Below, one piece after another: positions 1 to 11,409 of a stretch of 64,000 bases of DNA (position 1 is the stretch's first letter; every line of letters starts with the position of its first letter). The translations under genes and the position numbers were made by a program. A model generated the notes under the pieces. That model was not told the DNA's origin. It saw only the letters and a program-made list of their open reading frames with translations, and did no database searches. The stretch spans positions 1-64,000 of IMG/VR virus record IMGVR_UViG_3300010388_000214. The stretch is one strand, 5' to 3'. The DNA comes from a virus.

Positions 1-452
1 TGCTGATTTCTCAGTCACGAAACAATATCTCTGCTATGTATACCTCACAGCAGCCCACTGGTGGACAAGCAACAAAGTTCTACTCGTCAACAGTTATCAA
101 ACTGTTCTCGTCTGAGTCCGATAACCAGGCGATTAAGGGCAAGATTCCTGTAGGAGACAAGCTTATCGAAGAGAAGATTGGTCGCAAGATTAACTGGGAT
201 TTACAGTTCTCTAAGACCTCTGCAGGTTTCCAGTCTGGCAGCTATGACTTCTACTTCAAAGGCCCTCAGATCGGCGTAGACGGCGTTGGAGACCTAGTTG
301 ACACCGCAGAGCTAGCAGGTATTGTAAACCGCACAGGGGCATGGTACATCGTTTCTGAGGACAAAAAAGTCCAGGGTAGAGAAGCATTCATTAACTATGT
401 TAAAGAGAATGAAGACTTCCGCAAGTCTATTGAGGAACAATTAAATGGCTAA
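1..452 (+). CDS. RecA-like recombinase, C-terminal part (5' truncated by window)
   Basis: The reading frame is open from base 3 to the stop at 450-452, so the gene enters from the left of the window; the internal ATG at 36 is probably not its start. The visible part reads SRNNISAMY, then a TGG..TKFYSS segment and a charged tail. This matches the end of the RecA core, where a TTGG-x-ALKFYASVRLDIR segment precedes the small C-terminal domain. The family promotes homologous strand exchange. It heads a DNA-metabolism operon with nucleases downstream, which fits. The ATPase core is outside the window, so catalytic residues cannot be checked. Confidence 0.72.
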   Translation, partial: LISQSRNNISAMYTSQQPTGGQATKFYSSTVIKLFSSESDNQAIKGKIPVGDKLIEEKIGRKINWDLQFSKTSAGFQSGSYDFYFKGPQIGVDGVGDLVDTAELAGIVNRTGAWYIVSEDKKVQGREAFINYVKENEDFRKSIEEQLNG

Positions 453-624
453 GTATGTAGTACATGCAGGATCATTCCCATGCCATGTTTGTCGTGTAGA
501 AGTTAAAACTATTAGACATTACCTAAGAGATAAGACTCTAACCTGGATGTGTCCAGATAGACACGTTTCAGAGGTAAGTCTTGAGACTAGAAAGTCGAGG
601 GCAGACTATGAGCGAGAAGAGTGA
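445..624 (+). CDS. Small zinc-ribbon-like protein, 59 aa
   Basis: ATG at 445 overlaps the preceding stop by 8 nt; the product begins MAKYVVHAGSFPCHVC and has CHVC plus a second CPDRH cluster about 20 residues on, a likely four-ligand zinc site. It overlaps the next start (608) by 17 nt, so translation is probably coupled. The function is not recognised; its position between the recombinase and a small nuclease suggests a DNA-metabolism accessory. Codon use looks like its neighbours. Confidence 0.6.
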   Translation: MAKYVVHAGSFPCHVCRVEVKTIRHYLRDKTLTWMCPDRHVSEVSLETRKSRADYEREE

Positions 625-895
625 GTCTAAGCGTATTGGTGCCAAGCAGCACAAGAACTCTGGTCGCAACACTCAAAAGGGTGATGCTACTTGGGAAAAC
701 TTTTGTGTTGACTTCAAAGAAGTAGGAAAGTCTTTTACTTTGAATAAAGAGGTTTGGGCTAAGGCCTGTACCGATGCAATAAAAAACAATGCAGACCCAG
801 CCATTATCGTGGTAATCGGTGAGGGTGCATACAAAACAAGACTAGCAGTGGTAGAGTTATCAATGTTAGAACAATTAGTTGAGGATACAAAATAA
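608..895 (+). CDS. Small PDDEXK-like nuclease (Holliday-junction-resolvase-like)
   Basis: The frame is open from 581, but the ATG at 608 (MSEKSESKR) is preferred because it lies within the end of the upstream gene in a coupled arrangement. The 95-aa product carries GDATWENFCVDFKEVGKSFTL, where D..K follows the pattern of small PDDEXK nucleases in actinophages annotated as Holliday junction resolvases, with a conserved W and a hydrophobic strand after it. Inferred role: cutting branched DNA during recombination or packaging. Its stop overlaps the next ATG by 1 nt. Family assignment is by motif only. Confidence 0.55.
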   Translation: MSEKSESKRIGAKQHKNSGRNTQKGDATWENFCVDFKEVGKSFTLNKEVWAKACTDAIKNNADPAIIVVIGEGAYKTRLAVVELSMLEQLVEDTK

Positions 896-1629
896 TGAAA
901 ATACTATTTCTAGACCTAGAAACAACACCTATGACAGCACATACCTGGGGTTTGTGGGACCAAAACATCTCGCTAAAGCAGATCCTAGCCTCTACGGAGG
1001 TCATGTGCTTTGGTGCACGTTGGTACGGTCAGAAGAAAGTTATCTTCAAGTCAGTACATCATGACGGCAAGCAGGAGATGCTTAATGAGATTCACAGACT
1101 TATGGACGAAGCTGATGCTGTTGTAGGGTGGAACTCTGCAGCATTTGACGTAAAGCACCTTAAGCGTGAATTCTTGGAGGCAGGAATGCTTCCTCACTCA
1201 CCCACCAAGGACATTGACCTCATGACTGTTGTCAAGTCACAGTTCAAGTTCCCATCCAACAAGCTTGATTATGTAGCACAACGCCTAGGTGTTGGTGCAA
1301 AGGTTGAGCACTCAGGGTTCGATCTTTGGATTAAGTGCATGGCTGGCAATAACAAAGCATGGGCAGAGATGAAGAAGTACCAGATTCAGGATGTTAATCT
1401 ACTTATTGATCTGTACGAGAAGCTTCTTCCCTGGATCAATTCTCACCCAACTGTTGGTATGTACGAGAACATTGATGATGCTTGCCCCAACTGTGGCTCT
1501 CAGAATCTACGTCCAGAAGGTGTCTACGTAGGCACTACAGGCTCCTACGACAAGTTCCAGTGCAACGATTGTGGCAAGTGGGTTAAGTCAAGCAAGAGTA
1601 ATCTTACAAGCAAAACTAGCGGTATCTAG
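895..1629 (+). CDS. DEDD-family 3'-5' exonuclease with C-terminal zinc ribbon
   Basis: The 244-aa product begins MKILFLDLETTP, the ExoI D-x-E motif of RNase H-fold exonucleases (metal ligands D7 and E9). VGWNSAAFDVKHL (about residues 78-90) is the ExoII region and the segment around YQIQDVNLLIDLY (about 162-174) supplies the last Asp. The C-terminal 50 residues add CPNC and CNDC, a zinc ribbon. DnaQ/ribonuclease H-like enzymes remove 3' nucleotides; in phages they serve proofreading or DNA degradation. ATG overlaps the previous stop (TAATG). No polymerase is visible in this window, so it may act as a stand-alone nuclease. Confidence 0.8.
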   Translation: MKILFLDLETTPMTAHTWGLWDQNISLKQILASTEVMCFGARWYGQKKVIFKSVHHDGKQEMLNEIHRLMDEADAVVGWNSAAFDVKHLKREFLEAGMLPHSPTKDIDLMTVVKSQFKFPSNKLDYVAQRLGVGAKVEHSGFDLWIKCMAGNNKAWAEMKKYQIQDVNLLIDLYEKLLPWINSHPTVGMYENIDDACPNCGSQNLRPEGVYVGTTGSYDKFQCNDCGKWVKSSKSNLTSKTSGI

Positions 1630-1651
1630 TCGAAAGTGGTATACTAAGGTA

Positions 1652-1966
1652 ATGGAAACAACAGTAGAAAACAAATCAACACTAGAAATGATTAACGGTT
1701 TAAGTGAAATTGCAGATTATATGGAGGATGAAGAACTCACTTCTGCACTTACTATGATCGCTAAGCTAATAATTAAACCAGATATTCCTCTGCAAGTTGC
1801 TACAGTCGAGATTGTTCGACTACAAGCAATTGCTGCCAAGATGTCGTTCAAGGCAACTTGGCTTACCAACGTAGACAAGGGAGACAGAGCGAAGAAGAAT
1901 ATCTACTATACTGCTGCAGAATCTGTAAACAATTTGGTTTCGGCACTTAAGTATATTACTCGCTAA
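1652..1966 (+). CDS. Hypothetical helical protein, 104 aa
   Basis: The frame is open from 1571 but the ATG at 1652 (METTVENKS) avoids a long overlap with the exonuclease gene. A TATACT -10-like box lies at about 1640-1645, very close to this start, in the pattern seen repeatedly in this genome. The product is predicted mainly alpha-helical (LQVATVEIVRLQAIAAKMSF), with no recognised motif. It sits between two nuclease genes, so a role in DNA processing is possible but unproven. Confidence 0.65.
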   Translation: METTVENKSTLEMINGLSEIADYMEDEELTSALTMIAKLIIKPDIPLQVATVEIVRLQAIAAKMSFKATWLTNVDKGDRAKKNIYYTAAESVNNLVSALKYITR

Positions 1967-1969
1967 GGT

Positions 1970-2773
1970 ATGACTATGAAAAATTTACTAACACAGGTAA
2001 TGGAAAAGCCAGTAGACAAGAAGATCACAGAAGCTTTTAGCACTGAGGGTCTTGTTGAGGCTATCCAGCACGGTTACATTGCAAAGCGTGGACCAAAGCA
2101 CCAGCAGAAGAAGACATTTGCTCCTTCTACTATTGCCTATGGACACGGAGAATGTGCTCGTTACTGGTACCTTGCATTTGACGGGGGTACATTCGAGGAC
2201 AACGCAGATGCATTTGCAGGTGCCAATATGACTAATGGTACTCTGTCTCACAATAGAATCCAGGCAGCTATGGCTGATGCTGGAATCCTCAAGGATGCAG
2301 AGTTTAAGATTATCAACAATGACCCACCCATCTTTGGATACGGTGACGTCATTCTTGACTGGGAAGGCGAAGAACTTCTCGGTGAAATTAAGACTATGAT
2401 GAATGAGGGCTTCGAGTATCGCAAGATGAATCGTAAGCCAAAGCCTGGACACTTGATCCAGCTACTTATTTACATGAAGATTCTACAGAAGCGTAAGGCT
2501 GTTCTTATCTATGAGAATAAGAACAACCACGAACTACTTGTGCTTCCAGTAGAAATTAATGACTATTACATTAAGTGGGTAAATGATGCATTCGAATGGA
2601 TGCGAACAGTCCGTAAGGCATGGGTCGACAGAACCCTACCAGAAAAGACTTATCGCTCAAATTCGAAAATCTGTAAGAACTGTCCTTTGAGCAAGGTCTG
2701 TGCAGATGCAGGTTCGGGAGATGTAAGAATAAATCGCCTGGAGCCTATCGATGAAAACATGTCAATGGTGTGA
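1970..2773 (+). CDS. Cas4/RecB-like PDDEXK nuclease with putative Fe-S cluster
   Basis: The 267-aa product has GYGDVILDW (residues about 122-130) followed by LLGEIKTM, the D-x(n)-E-x-K catalytic triad of PD-(D/E)XK nucleases. Single Cys at about residue 64 (GECARYW) and a C-terminal CKNCPLSKVC give the four cysteines that bind [4Fe-4S] in Cas4 and AddB-type enzymes. This combination is typical of phage Cas4-like exonucleases that resect DNA ends for recombination. It starts 3 nt after the upstream gene and overlaps the next by 23 nt. No CRISPR array or other cas gene is visible, so it is a phage recombination nuclease rather than part of a CRISPR system. Confidence 0.78.
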   Translation: MTMKNLLTQVMEKPVDKKITEAFSTEGLVEAIQHGYIAKRGPKHQQKKTFAPSTIAYGHGECARYWYLAFDGGTFEDNADAFAGANMTNGTLSHNRIQAAMADAGILKDAEFKIINNDPPIFGYGDVILDWEGEELLGEIKTMMNEGFEYRKMNRKPKPGHLIQLLIYMKILQKRKAVLIYENKNNHELLVLPVEINDYYIKWVNDAFEWMRTVRKAWVDRTLPEKTYRSNSKICKNCPLSKVCADAGSGDVRINRLEPIDENMSMV

Positions 2774-3038
2774 TGCAGCTTTTGATCCAAAAGTAAGCTA
2801 TCAAATTTATTGCTCTGAGCAGTGCAGAGATTCTGCAACTAAAGAGAAGATCACGCAAAGATACGCAATTGCAAGACGCAATAAGATGATGTCAAAGCCA
2901 AAGCTTTGTAAGAGCTGCAACAAACCGCTATCTGTTTATAATGATGACCTACTGTGCTCTTCTTGTGTAGTTAATCCAAAAGATGTTTCTAGAACTCTTA
3001 GAGAGATGAAAGGCCTTGCTAATGGAAAAGATAAGTAA
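2751..3038 (+). CDS. Double zinc-finger protein, 95 aa
   Basis: The product has CQWC...CSEQC near the N-terminus and CKSC...CSSC in the second half, two four-Cys zinc sites. The start overlaps the Cas4-like gene and the end overlaps the RuvC-like gene, so it belongs to the recombination operon. It is probably a nucleic-acid-binding accessory. The exact partner is unknown. Confidence 0.7.
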   Translation: MKTCQWCDAAFDPKVSYQIYCSEQCRDSATKEKITQRYAIARRNKMMSKPKLCKSCNKPLSVYNDDLLCSSCVVNPKDVSRTLREMKGLANGKDK

Positions 3039-3576
3039 GTTTGTTTCAATTGATGCAAACAGCACTAGCATTGCCTTCGCTATCTGGTCTGATGATAACT
3101 TAACTAGTTATGGAAAGATATCTTGGGCAGGTAAGACTAACTATGAAAAGGTACAGCAGGCCTCTCAGGTAGTTCGTGATTTCTTTAATTACTACAAAGA
3201 CATAGACACGGTAGTTATCGAGCACACCGTATTTATGAATAGCCCTAAGACCGCTGCTGATCTAGCCCTGGTTCAGGGTGCTATTCTAGGAGCGATGTCT
3301 TTAGCAGGGGTAGAGACAATTAAGTCCACCAACCCAATTGCATGGCAAACCTTTATTAAGAATGGTAGACTTACTACACCAGAGAAACAGCTTATTCGTA
3401 ATGAGTTTCCTGGAAGATCTGATGCTTGGTATAAAAACAAGGAGCGAGAGTTCCGTAAACAAAGAACAATTAAGTTTGTTAGTGATCGATACAAAAAGAA
3501 CATTAGCGATAACGATGTTGCTGATGCTGTTGGTATTGGACACTACGCTATCTTTAACTGGGAAAAATTGGGTTGA
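3022..3576 (+). CDS. RuvC-like Holliday junction resolvase / RNase H fold
   Basis: A TTG at 3016 is possible, but the ATG at 3022 with AAAGG upstream is the better start. The protein opens VSIDANSTSIAFAIW (first acidic ligand D in beta-1), has VVIEHTVFMNSPKTAADLALVQG (second acidic residue E) and ends with DNDVADAVGIGHYA, the D..D motif at the end of RuvC. Arrangement and length (about 184 aa) fit a phage RuvC-like resolvase acting on four-way junctions before packaging. It lies just upstream of the terminase genes, consistent with that job. Confidence 0.78.
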   Translation: MEKISKFVSIDANSTSIAFAIWSDDNLTSYGKISWAGKTNYEKVQQASQVVRDFFNYYKDIDTVVIEHTVFMNSPKTAADLALVQGAILGAMSLAGVETIKSTNPIAWQTFIKNGRLTTPEKQLIRNEFPGRSDAWYKNKEREFRKQRTIKFVSDRYKKNISDNDVADAVGIGHYAIFNWEKLG

Positions 3577-3587
3577 CAAGGAGAGCT

Positions 3588-3743
3588 ATGGCTGCTAAAC
3601 TATATACTAACAAGGCTTGGCTGACCAAGCGTTATTTAATGGACAAGAAAACTCCAGAAGAAATTGCTAAGGAATGCGGAGCTTCTGTAGAAACCATTTA
3701 TGTCTATTTGGCAAAACACGGATTAAGGAAAAGTAAACGGTGA
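3588..3743 (+). CDS. Small helix-turn-helix protein, 51 aa
   Basis: ATG at 3588 follows AAGGAGAG at ideal distance. The product (MAAKLYTNKAWLTKRYLM...) has TPEEIAKECGASVETIYVYLAKHG, a classic helix-turn-helix. The stop overlaps the next GTG start. It resembles the minus-strand HTH protein at 41978-42160 in layout (WL...Y-HTH). Probably a DNA-binding regulator or packaging accessory. Confidence 0.7.
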   Translation: MAAKLYTNKAWLTKRYLMDKKTPEEIAKECGASVETIYVYLAKHGLRKSKR

Positions 3744-4027
3744 GTAACAGAAAACTAGAAGAGGCACTGGCCAAGCGTGAAGAGCAGGACATTCTGCGTG
3801 GACTACACGACCGTGGCCAGGACATGGTCAATCATCCAAAGCACTACACATCGGATCCTTCTGGTGTAGAGGCTATTGAGATTACTCGTCACCGTAACTT
3901 TAACATTGGTAATGCCATCAAATACCTATGGCGTGCTGGTCTCAAAGACGAGCAGAAGACCATTGAAGACCTTAAGAAGGCTATCTTTTATATTAGTGAT
4001 GAAATTAACCGTTTGGAGAACATGTAA
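3740..4027 (+). CDS. DUF3310 family protein
   Basis: GTG start overlapping the previous stop (GGTGA). The 95-aa product contains VNHPKHYTSDPSGVEAIEI, FNIGNAIKYLWRAGLKD and DLKKAIFYISDEI, the signature of the DUF3310 family, often annotated as phage nucleotide-kinase-like. The biochemical role in most phages is unsettled. Its C-terminus overlaps the next ATG by 1 nt. Confidence 0.82.
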   Translation: MSNRKLEEALAKREEQDILRGLHDRGQDMVNHPKHYTSDPSGVEAIEITRHRNFNIGNAIKYLWRAGLKDEQKTIEDLKKAIFYISDEINRLENM

Positions 4028-4347
4028 TGGCACGTCCTAAAAAGTTTATAATTCCAGAGATTGCACGCAAGTACGTGCGAGAAGACTCTGTTACCCTTGA
4101 GGATGGCAACGTTATTGAGCGTGGAGACATGTTTAAAATTAAGGGCAAGAACAGTTTTGGTATTGGTGAGTGGGGTCTTATGTTTAAGTTTGACCACCTA
4201 GTTACTAATACAGAAAACGGTAAAGTCTACGTAGAATGTTTTGAGATGTTCCGTGGCAAAGCTGGGGTAATGCGAGCATTCCCAGTAGACCGTATCAAGC
4301 GTATTCCAAAGAAGAGGAGCAAGCGTGTCAGAACCAGCACTAGTTGA
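4027..4347 (+). CDS. Conserved phage-type hypothetical protein, 106 aa
   Basis: ATG overlaps the preceding stop (TAATG). Basic at both ends (ARPKKFIIPE..., RIPKKRSKRVRTSTS), with beta-rich middle (EDGNVIERGDMFKIKGK), suggesting a small barrel that may bind nucleic acid. It directly precedes the terminase small subunit and overlaps it by 23 nt. No family is recognised with certainty. Confidence 0.7.
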   Translation: MARPKKFIIPEIARKYVREDSVTLEDGNVIERGDMFKIKGKNSFGIGEWGLMFKFDHLVTNTENGKVYVECFEMFRGKAGVMRAFPVDRIKRIPKKRSKRVRTSTS

Positions 4348-4855
4348 ACATCTAGACCAGATGAACAAGATCGTTTCCAAGTACCTAGAGGGCAACGATC
4401 CTACAAAGATTTCTAAAGAGCTATCGCTCCCACGACAGAAGGTAGTAGCCTACCTGGAAGAGTGGAAAGTTATGGCATCTAACAATGCTGCTATCCGTGA
4501 ACGTGCACGTGAGGCACTGGTAGCTGCAGATACACACTATAATAAATTGATTAGTCAAACATACGAGGTAATTGATGACGCCACTACTCAGGCTAATCTT
4601 GGTGCTAAGACTACTGCTATCAAGCTTGTACTTGATATTGAGTCACGTCGCATTGACATGCTACAGAAAGCTGGCCTTCTGGAAAACAAAGAGCTTGCAG
4701 AAGAAATGATTGAGATTGAGAACCGACAGGATATCCTGATGAACATTCTTAAAGACATTGCTGCTGAGCACCCAGAGGTTCGTGACAAGATTATGCGTCG
4801 TCTATCTGAGGCATCTAGAAAGAATGAGACCATTACGGTAGTACACGATGTTTGA
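4325..4855 (+). CDS. terS: Terminase small subunit-like protein
   Basis: GTG start within the upstream gene. The N-terminus has a HTH-like segment (DPTKISKELSLPRQKVVAYLEEW), followed by a long helical region (residues about 60-165), which is the usual build of a TerS: DNA recognition then oligomerisation. It overlaps the large-subunit gene by 8 nt. Assigned partly by position; sequence alone would only support a HTH-plus-coil protein. Confidence 0.68.
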   Translation: MSEPALVEHLDQMNKIVSKYLEGNDPTKISKELSLPRQKVVAYLEEWKVMASNNAAIRERAREALVAADTHYNKLISQTYEVIDDATTQANLGAKTTAIKLVLDIESRRIDMLQKAGLLENKELAEEMIEIENRQDILMNILKDIAAEHPEVRDKIMRRLSEASRKNETITVVHDV

Positions 4856-6629
4856 TGATTTTTTAGAGGCACTCAAAGATAACCACTTTGCTGAAACACC
4901 AGTAGATGTGAAGACATTTGTAGAGGGCGAAGCCTACCTAGGACAGCCACAGCTCTCTGATATTCAGTATGACATTGTGCAAGCAATGAGTCAGATCTAT
5001 AAGCTAGAGGACCTCCAGGAGCTTATGGGGACAGCTGAGGGTGCAGCATACTACAAGAAGTACACCAAGAATGAACTGATTCTTCAGCTTGGCAAGGGTA
5101 GCGGTAAGGACTTCGTGTCTACCGTAGCGTGTGCATATGTAGTGTACAAACTCCTATGCCTTAAGGACCCAGCTCGTTACTACGGAAAACCATCTGGCGA
5201 TGCTATCGATATTATTAACGTGGCTATTAACGCACAACAGGCAAAGAACGTGTTCTTCAAAGGCTTTAAGACTAAGATTGAGAAATCTCCATGGTTTGCT
5301 GGAAAGTTCTATTCTAAGGCAGACTCCATCGAGTTCGATCATGCCATCACCGTTTACTCTGGTCACTCTGAACGAGAGTCCCACGAGGGTCTGAACCTCC
5401 TCATGGCGGTTCTTGACGAGATCTCTGGTTTTGCCTCTGAGGTTGGTACTGGTAATGAGCAGGGCAAGACTGCTGACAACATCTACAAAGCCTTCCGTGC
5501 ATCTGTAGACTCACGTTTCCCAGACCTAGGCAAGGTAGCTCTCCTATCATTCCCACGTTACCCTGGTGACTTCATTTCGCAGCGGTATGACGATGTAATT
5601 CTAGACAAAGAAGTAATCACTAAGACTCATAAGTTTATTATGAATGACGAGCTTCCAGAAGACATGGAGGGCAATAGTCTGGAGATTACGTGGGATGAAG
5701 ACGTTATCCTTAACTATAAGTATCCAGGCATGTTTGCAATCAAGCGTCCTACCTGGGTAGTTAACCCTACCCGTAAGATTGACGACTTTAAGCTTGCCTT
5801 CTACACAGACCTGGGTGATGCCATGCAGCGTTTTGCCTGTGTACCTACCTATAGCTCTGACGCATTCTTTAAGCAGGTAGACAAGGTTAAGTCTTGTATG
5901 ACTCTTCGCAACCCTATCGACAGCAACAAATCATTTGATGAAACGTTTGTGCCAGATCCAGAGAAGACTTACTACGTTCATGCTGACCTTGCACAGCTTC
6001 ACGATAAGTGTGCGGTAGCAATTGCTCACGTAGAGAAATGGGTAAATATCCAGGTAGTTAAAGACTACCAGCAAGTAGCACCTATCGTAGTAGTAGATGC
6101 AGTTGTGTGGTGGGAGCCAAAGATTGAAGGTCCTGTAAACCTTTCCGAGGTTAAGCAGTGGATTCAAAACTTAAGGCGACAAGGTTTCAACATAGGCATG
6201 GTCAGCTTTGACCGTTGGCAATCATTCGATATCCAGAATGAACTGAAGCAGGTGGGTATGAGAACTGAGACTGTTTCTGTTGCCAAGAAACATTACGAAG
6301 ACATGGCTATGCTTGTCTACGAAGAGCGACTGGCTATGCCTATGATTGATCTTTTGTTTGAAGAGCTAACAGAGCTTAAGATTATGAAGCAGAACCGAGT
6401 AGACCACCCTCGCAAGAAATCTAAAGACCTTGCGGATGCTGTGTGTGGTGCCATCTTTGGTGCTATCTCTCACACCCCAAAGAATATAAACCAGCAGGTG
6501 GAAATCCATACATTTAGGGATAAATCTAAACAGATAACTTTGAATCCTCAAGATAATGTGATAGAATTAAAACCTAAGCCGATGCCAGACGATGTCAAGG
6601 AATACCTTGGCCGCTTCGATCTAATTTAG
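4848..6629 (+). CDS. terL: Terminase large subunit
   Basis: 593 aa. ELILQLGKGSGKDFVSTVACAY (about residues 76-97) is the Walker A of TerL packaging ATPases, and LLMAVLDEISGF (about 184-195) is the Walker B with catalytic Glu. The C-terminal half has YYVHADLAQLHDKCAVAI, an RNase H-fold nuclease Asp, a second Asp in MVSFDRWQSFDIQNEL and the late KSKDLADAVCGAIFGA motif. It therefore has both motor and nuclease domains. The gene lies among recombination and nucleotide-metabolism genes, more than 55 kb from the portal gene (62620), which is an unusual separation. Confidence 0.92.
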   Translation: MFDDFLEALKDNHFAETPVDVKTFVEGEAYLGQPQLSDIQYDIVQAMSQIYKLEDLQELMGTAEGAAYYKKYTKNELILQLGKGSGKDFVSTVACAYVVYKLLCLKDPARYYGKPSGDAIDIINVAINAQQAKNVFFKGFKTKIEKSPWFAGKFYSKADSIEFDHAITVYSGHSERESHEGLNLLMAVLDEISGFASEVGTGNEQGKTADNIYKAFRASVDSRFPDLGKVALLSFPRYPGDFISQRYDDVILDKEVITKTHKFIMNDELPEDMEGNSLEITWDEDVILNYKYPGMFAIKRPTWVVNPTRKIDDFKLAFYTDLGDAMQRFACVPTYSSDAFFKQVDKVKSCMTLRNPIDSNKSFDETFVPDPEKTYYVHADLAQLHDKCAVAIAHVEKWVNIQVVKDYQQVAPIVVVDAVVWWEPKIEGPVNLSEVKQWIQNLRRQGFNIGMVSFDRWQSFDIQNELKQVGMRTETVSVAKKHYEDMAMLVYEERLAMPMIDLLFEELTELKIMKQNRVDHPRKKSKDLADAVCGAIFGAISHTPKNINQQVEIHTFRDKSKQITLNPQDNVIELKPKPMPDDVKEYLGRFDLI

Positions 6630-6636
6630 GAGAGAG

Positions 6637-7012
6637 ATGTTAGATGTAGTTTACTACTCCAACAGGTCTGGCAACACTAAGCGTTTTGTTGAAAAGCTGG
6701 GGTACGAAAGTATCTACTCAGTATCAGAATTACCATTAGCCACCAAAGAGTATGTACTTTTTGTACCCACTTACGGAGGAGGCGAAGGTGAATACGCAGT
6801 GCCAAGGCCAGTAGCAAAGTTCCTGAATGTTCAAACAAACAGAGATCTTATGCGTGGCGTTGTAGGTTTTGGAAATACAAACTTTGGTGAGCACTACTGC
6901 AAAGCAGCAGAACTAATTGTTGCAAAAACAGGTGTGCCACTTTTAGCAAAAATAGAACTTCTGGGTACTCCAGAAGACGTACAACTAGTACAGGAAAGGT
7001 TGAGGAAACTAA

Positions 7013-7035
<23 letters not shown>
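6637..7035 (+). CDS. nrdI: NrdI-like flavodoxin for class Ib ribonucleotide reductase
   Basis: 132 aa starting [22 protein letters not shown], an FMN-binding P-loop of the NrdI type, with [22 protein letters not shown] and [21 protein letters not shown], the two further flavin-contact loops. NrdI supplies oxidant to activate the Mn2 cofactor of NrdF. AGGAGAG precedes the ATG. The gene overlaps nrdE by 23 nt, giving the order nrdI-nrdE-nrdF common in class Ib operons; an nrdH redoxin gene is not seen next to it. Confidence 0.9.
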
Positions 7036-10088
<3,053 letters not shown>

Positions 10089-10089
<1 letters not shown>

Positions 10090-10262
10090 TGGCTAAAGAA
10101 ATTGACTTCGACGAATGGGTCGAAATCGGTACAACAAAGGGTTGGATCACTCCGCCTTTCTGCAACACTCATGACGGTGATCCGTATATGACTGATGAAG
10201 AAATGCAAGAGTGGGAAGACGGTGGGGACCCCTGCTGCCCTGTATTTAAGATTATTCAGTAG
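10089..10262 (+). CDS. Small acidic Cys-containing protein, 57 aa
   Basis: The frame extends upstream to 10077, but TAATG coupling to nrdF supports ATG 10089 (MAKEIDFDEWVEIG). The protein has PFCNTHDGDPYMTDEEMQEWEDGGDPCCPVF in its second half, a Cys/His pattern that recurs in small actinophage proteins. Unknown role; cotranscribed with the reductase genes. Confidence 0.68.
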
Positions 10263-10270
10263 GGGGTCTA

Positions 10271-10987
10271 GTGAAGATAACACTAACTCCATTTTCACAA
10301 ATGGCAGAGCTAGTCATTCCTGCACCACAAAAGGCATCTAACTTTTTGCCAGAGTGGTTTAAGAATGCACCCACGCATGAAGAAGGATATAACGGAAACA
10401 AGATATCCAGGACACATGCAGGAGGCACTACAGCAACCATGAAGGGGTGTAATCCTCTTCTGGATACGTTGACTGGGGGCTACATTTTCCAGCTTGCAGC
10501 AGACGTTGAGTTCCACTTTGACGGGCACGAGTTTGTTCCTAGGTGGCTTGTGGACTTCCCACTAGTCTCTGGGCAGGGGCATTATCAATCTATAGGTTTG
10601 CCTCGTCCAGATGAAAGGTCATACACTTCTTGGAAGTGGGTTGCTGGATGGAAGATGAATACTCCAAAGGGGTATAGCACTCTATTCACGCATCCGTTTA
10701 ATCGACATGACCTACCATTTAGAACATTCTCGGGTATTGTTGAGACTGATAAGTTTAGTATGCAAACAGACTTTCCTTTTCAGCTAATCTCAGATCCAGG
10801 CAAGGACCATGTTCTGATTAAAAAAGGTACACCAATCTGTCAAGCAATTCCGTTTAAGAGGGATAACTGGAAGTCAGAGATTGTAAAATATGACGACAAT
10901 AAAAGAACCAAGCAAATGTTTGATCTTTATTCTATTGCAGATAAGTCTTATCGCAATCAATTTTGGGAAAGAAAAACTTACAACTAG
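10271..10987 (+). CDS. Conserved phage protein of unknown function, beta-rich
   Basis: GTG start after AGGGGG. The 238-aa product has MNTPKGYSTLFTHPFNRHDLPFRTFSGIVETDKF followed by a DFPFQLI strand and a late IKKGTPICQAIPFKRDNWKS, a pattern I recall from uncharacterised proteins of large aquatic phages. The KGTPI-Q-IPFKR segment and the beta content suggest a jelly-roll fold. The 41234-41977 protein seems to be built similarly. No catalytic motif is evident. It ends the operon: a new promoter begins 2 nt later. Confidence 0.72.
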   Translation: MKITLTPFSQMAELVIPAPQKASNFLPEWFKNAPTHEEGYNGNKISRTHAGGTTATMKGCNPLLDTLTGGYIFQLAADVEFHFDGHEFVPRWLVDFPLVSGQGHYQSIGLPRPDERSYTSWKWVAGWKMNTPKGYSTLFTHPFNRHDLPFRTFSGIVETDKFSMQTDFPFQLISDPGKDHVLIKKGTPICQAIPFKRDNWKSEIVKYDDNKRTKQMFDLYSIADKSYRNQFWERKTYN

Positions 10988-10988
10988 C

Positions 10989-11018
10989 TTGACAAACAGC
11001 TAAGACTGTGAGTATAAT
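10989..11018 (+). promoter_or_regulatory. Promoter of the tRNA operon
   Basis: TTGACA (10989-10994), an 18-nt spacer and TATAAT (11013-11018): a near-consensus vegetative promoter. It begins right after the stop of the upstream gene and drives tRNA-Asn, tRNA-Asp and tRNA-Thr. Confidence 0.75.
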
Positions 11019-11073
11019 TGAATAGTATCATCACCTAGCATCACTCAACGATATTCACTGGTGGTGGTATATT

Positions 11074-11143
11074 GCTCCATAGCTCAACGGCAGAGCAGGA
11101 AGCTGTTAACTTCAAGGTTCCTGGTTCGAATCCAGGTGGGGCA
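11074..11143 (+). tRNA. tRNA-Asn (GTT)
   Basis: A cloverleaf can be drawn: acceptor GCTCCAT pairs with GTGGGGC (with G-T pairs), D-arm AGCTCA..GAGC, anticodon loop CTGTTAA with anticodon GTT, T-arm CCTGG-TTCGAAT-CCAGG. The base of the anticodon stem has a G-A mismatch. CCA is not encoded. Confidence 0.85.
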
Positions 11144-11156
11144 GCGAATAACTAAA

Positions 11157-11335
11157 TAGCGTATAAGTTTACTCTAGGTCTCTGAACAATACCTAGAGAA
11201 AATGATGCAACCGAAACTATCGTTGCTGCTTCCATTCGGATAGCCGTTCAGGGCGAGTCCACTAAGGGGGTATGCTAGGTTGTACAGCCATTGGGTGTTT
11301 CGCATAGGCTTAATCCTGTCCCACGAATGGCACTT
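11157..11335 (+). other. Structured spacer between tRNA-Asn and tRNA-Asp
   Basis: About 180 nt without a convincing ORF. It holds an 8-bp hairpin CTCTAGGT/ACCTAGAG (11172-11179 with 11191-11198) and a second one closed by GCCATT/AATGGC (11287-11292 with 11326-11331). It could be processing signals of the polycistronic tRNA transcript or a small RNA. No further tRNA cloverleaf is seen. Confidence 0.4.
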
Positions 11336-11409
11336 GGCCCTATAGCTCAGTTGGTTAGAGCGTCTGCCTGTCACGTAGAAGGTCGCCAGTTCAAGTCTGG
11401 TTAGGGTCG
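11336..11409 (+). tRNA. tRNA-Asp (GTC)
   Basis: Acceptor GGCCCTA pairs with TAGGGTC, discriminator G; D-arm AGCTCAGTTGGTTAGAGC; anticodon loop CTGTCAC gives GTC; T-arm CCAGTTCAAGTCTGG. All arms are well formed, 74 nt. CCA is not encoded. Confidence 0.93.

Noticed and set aside
36-452. ATG at 36 as the true start of the first gene
   Set aside because: The frame is open to the window edge and upstream codons continue the RecA-like sequence.
1988-2452. 154-aa antisense frame opposite the Cas4-like nuclease gene
   Set aside because: The sense strand carries catalytic and Cys motifs and operon overlaps; the antisense has none.
11174-11374. 66-aa minus-strand frame across the tRNA-Asp gene
   Set aside because: Antisense to a well-formed tRNA, no supporting signals.
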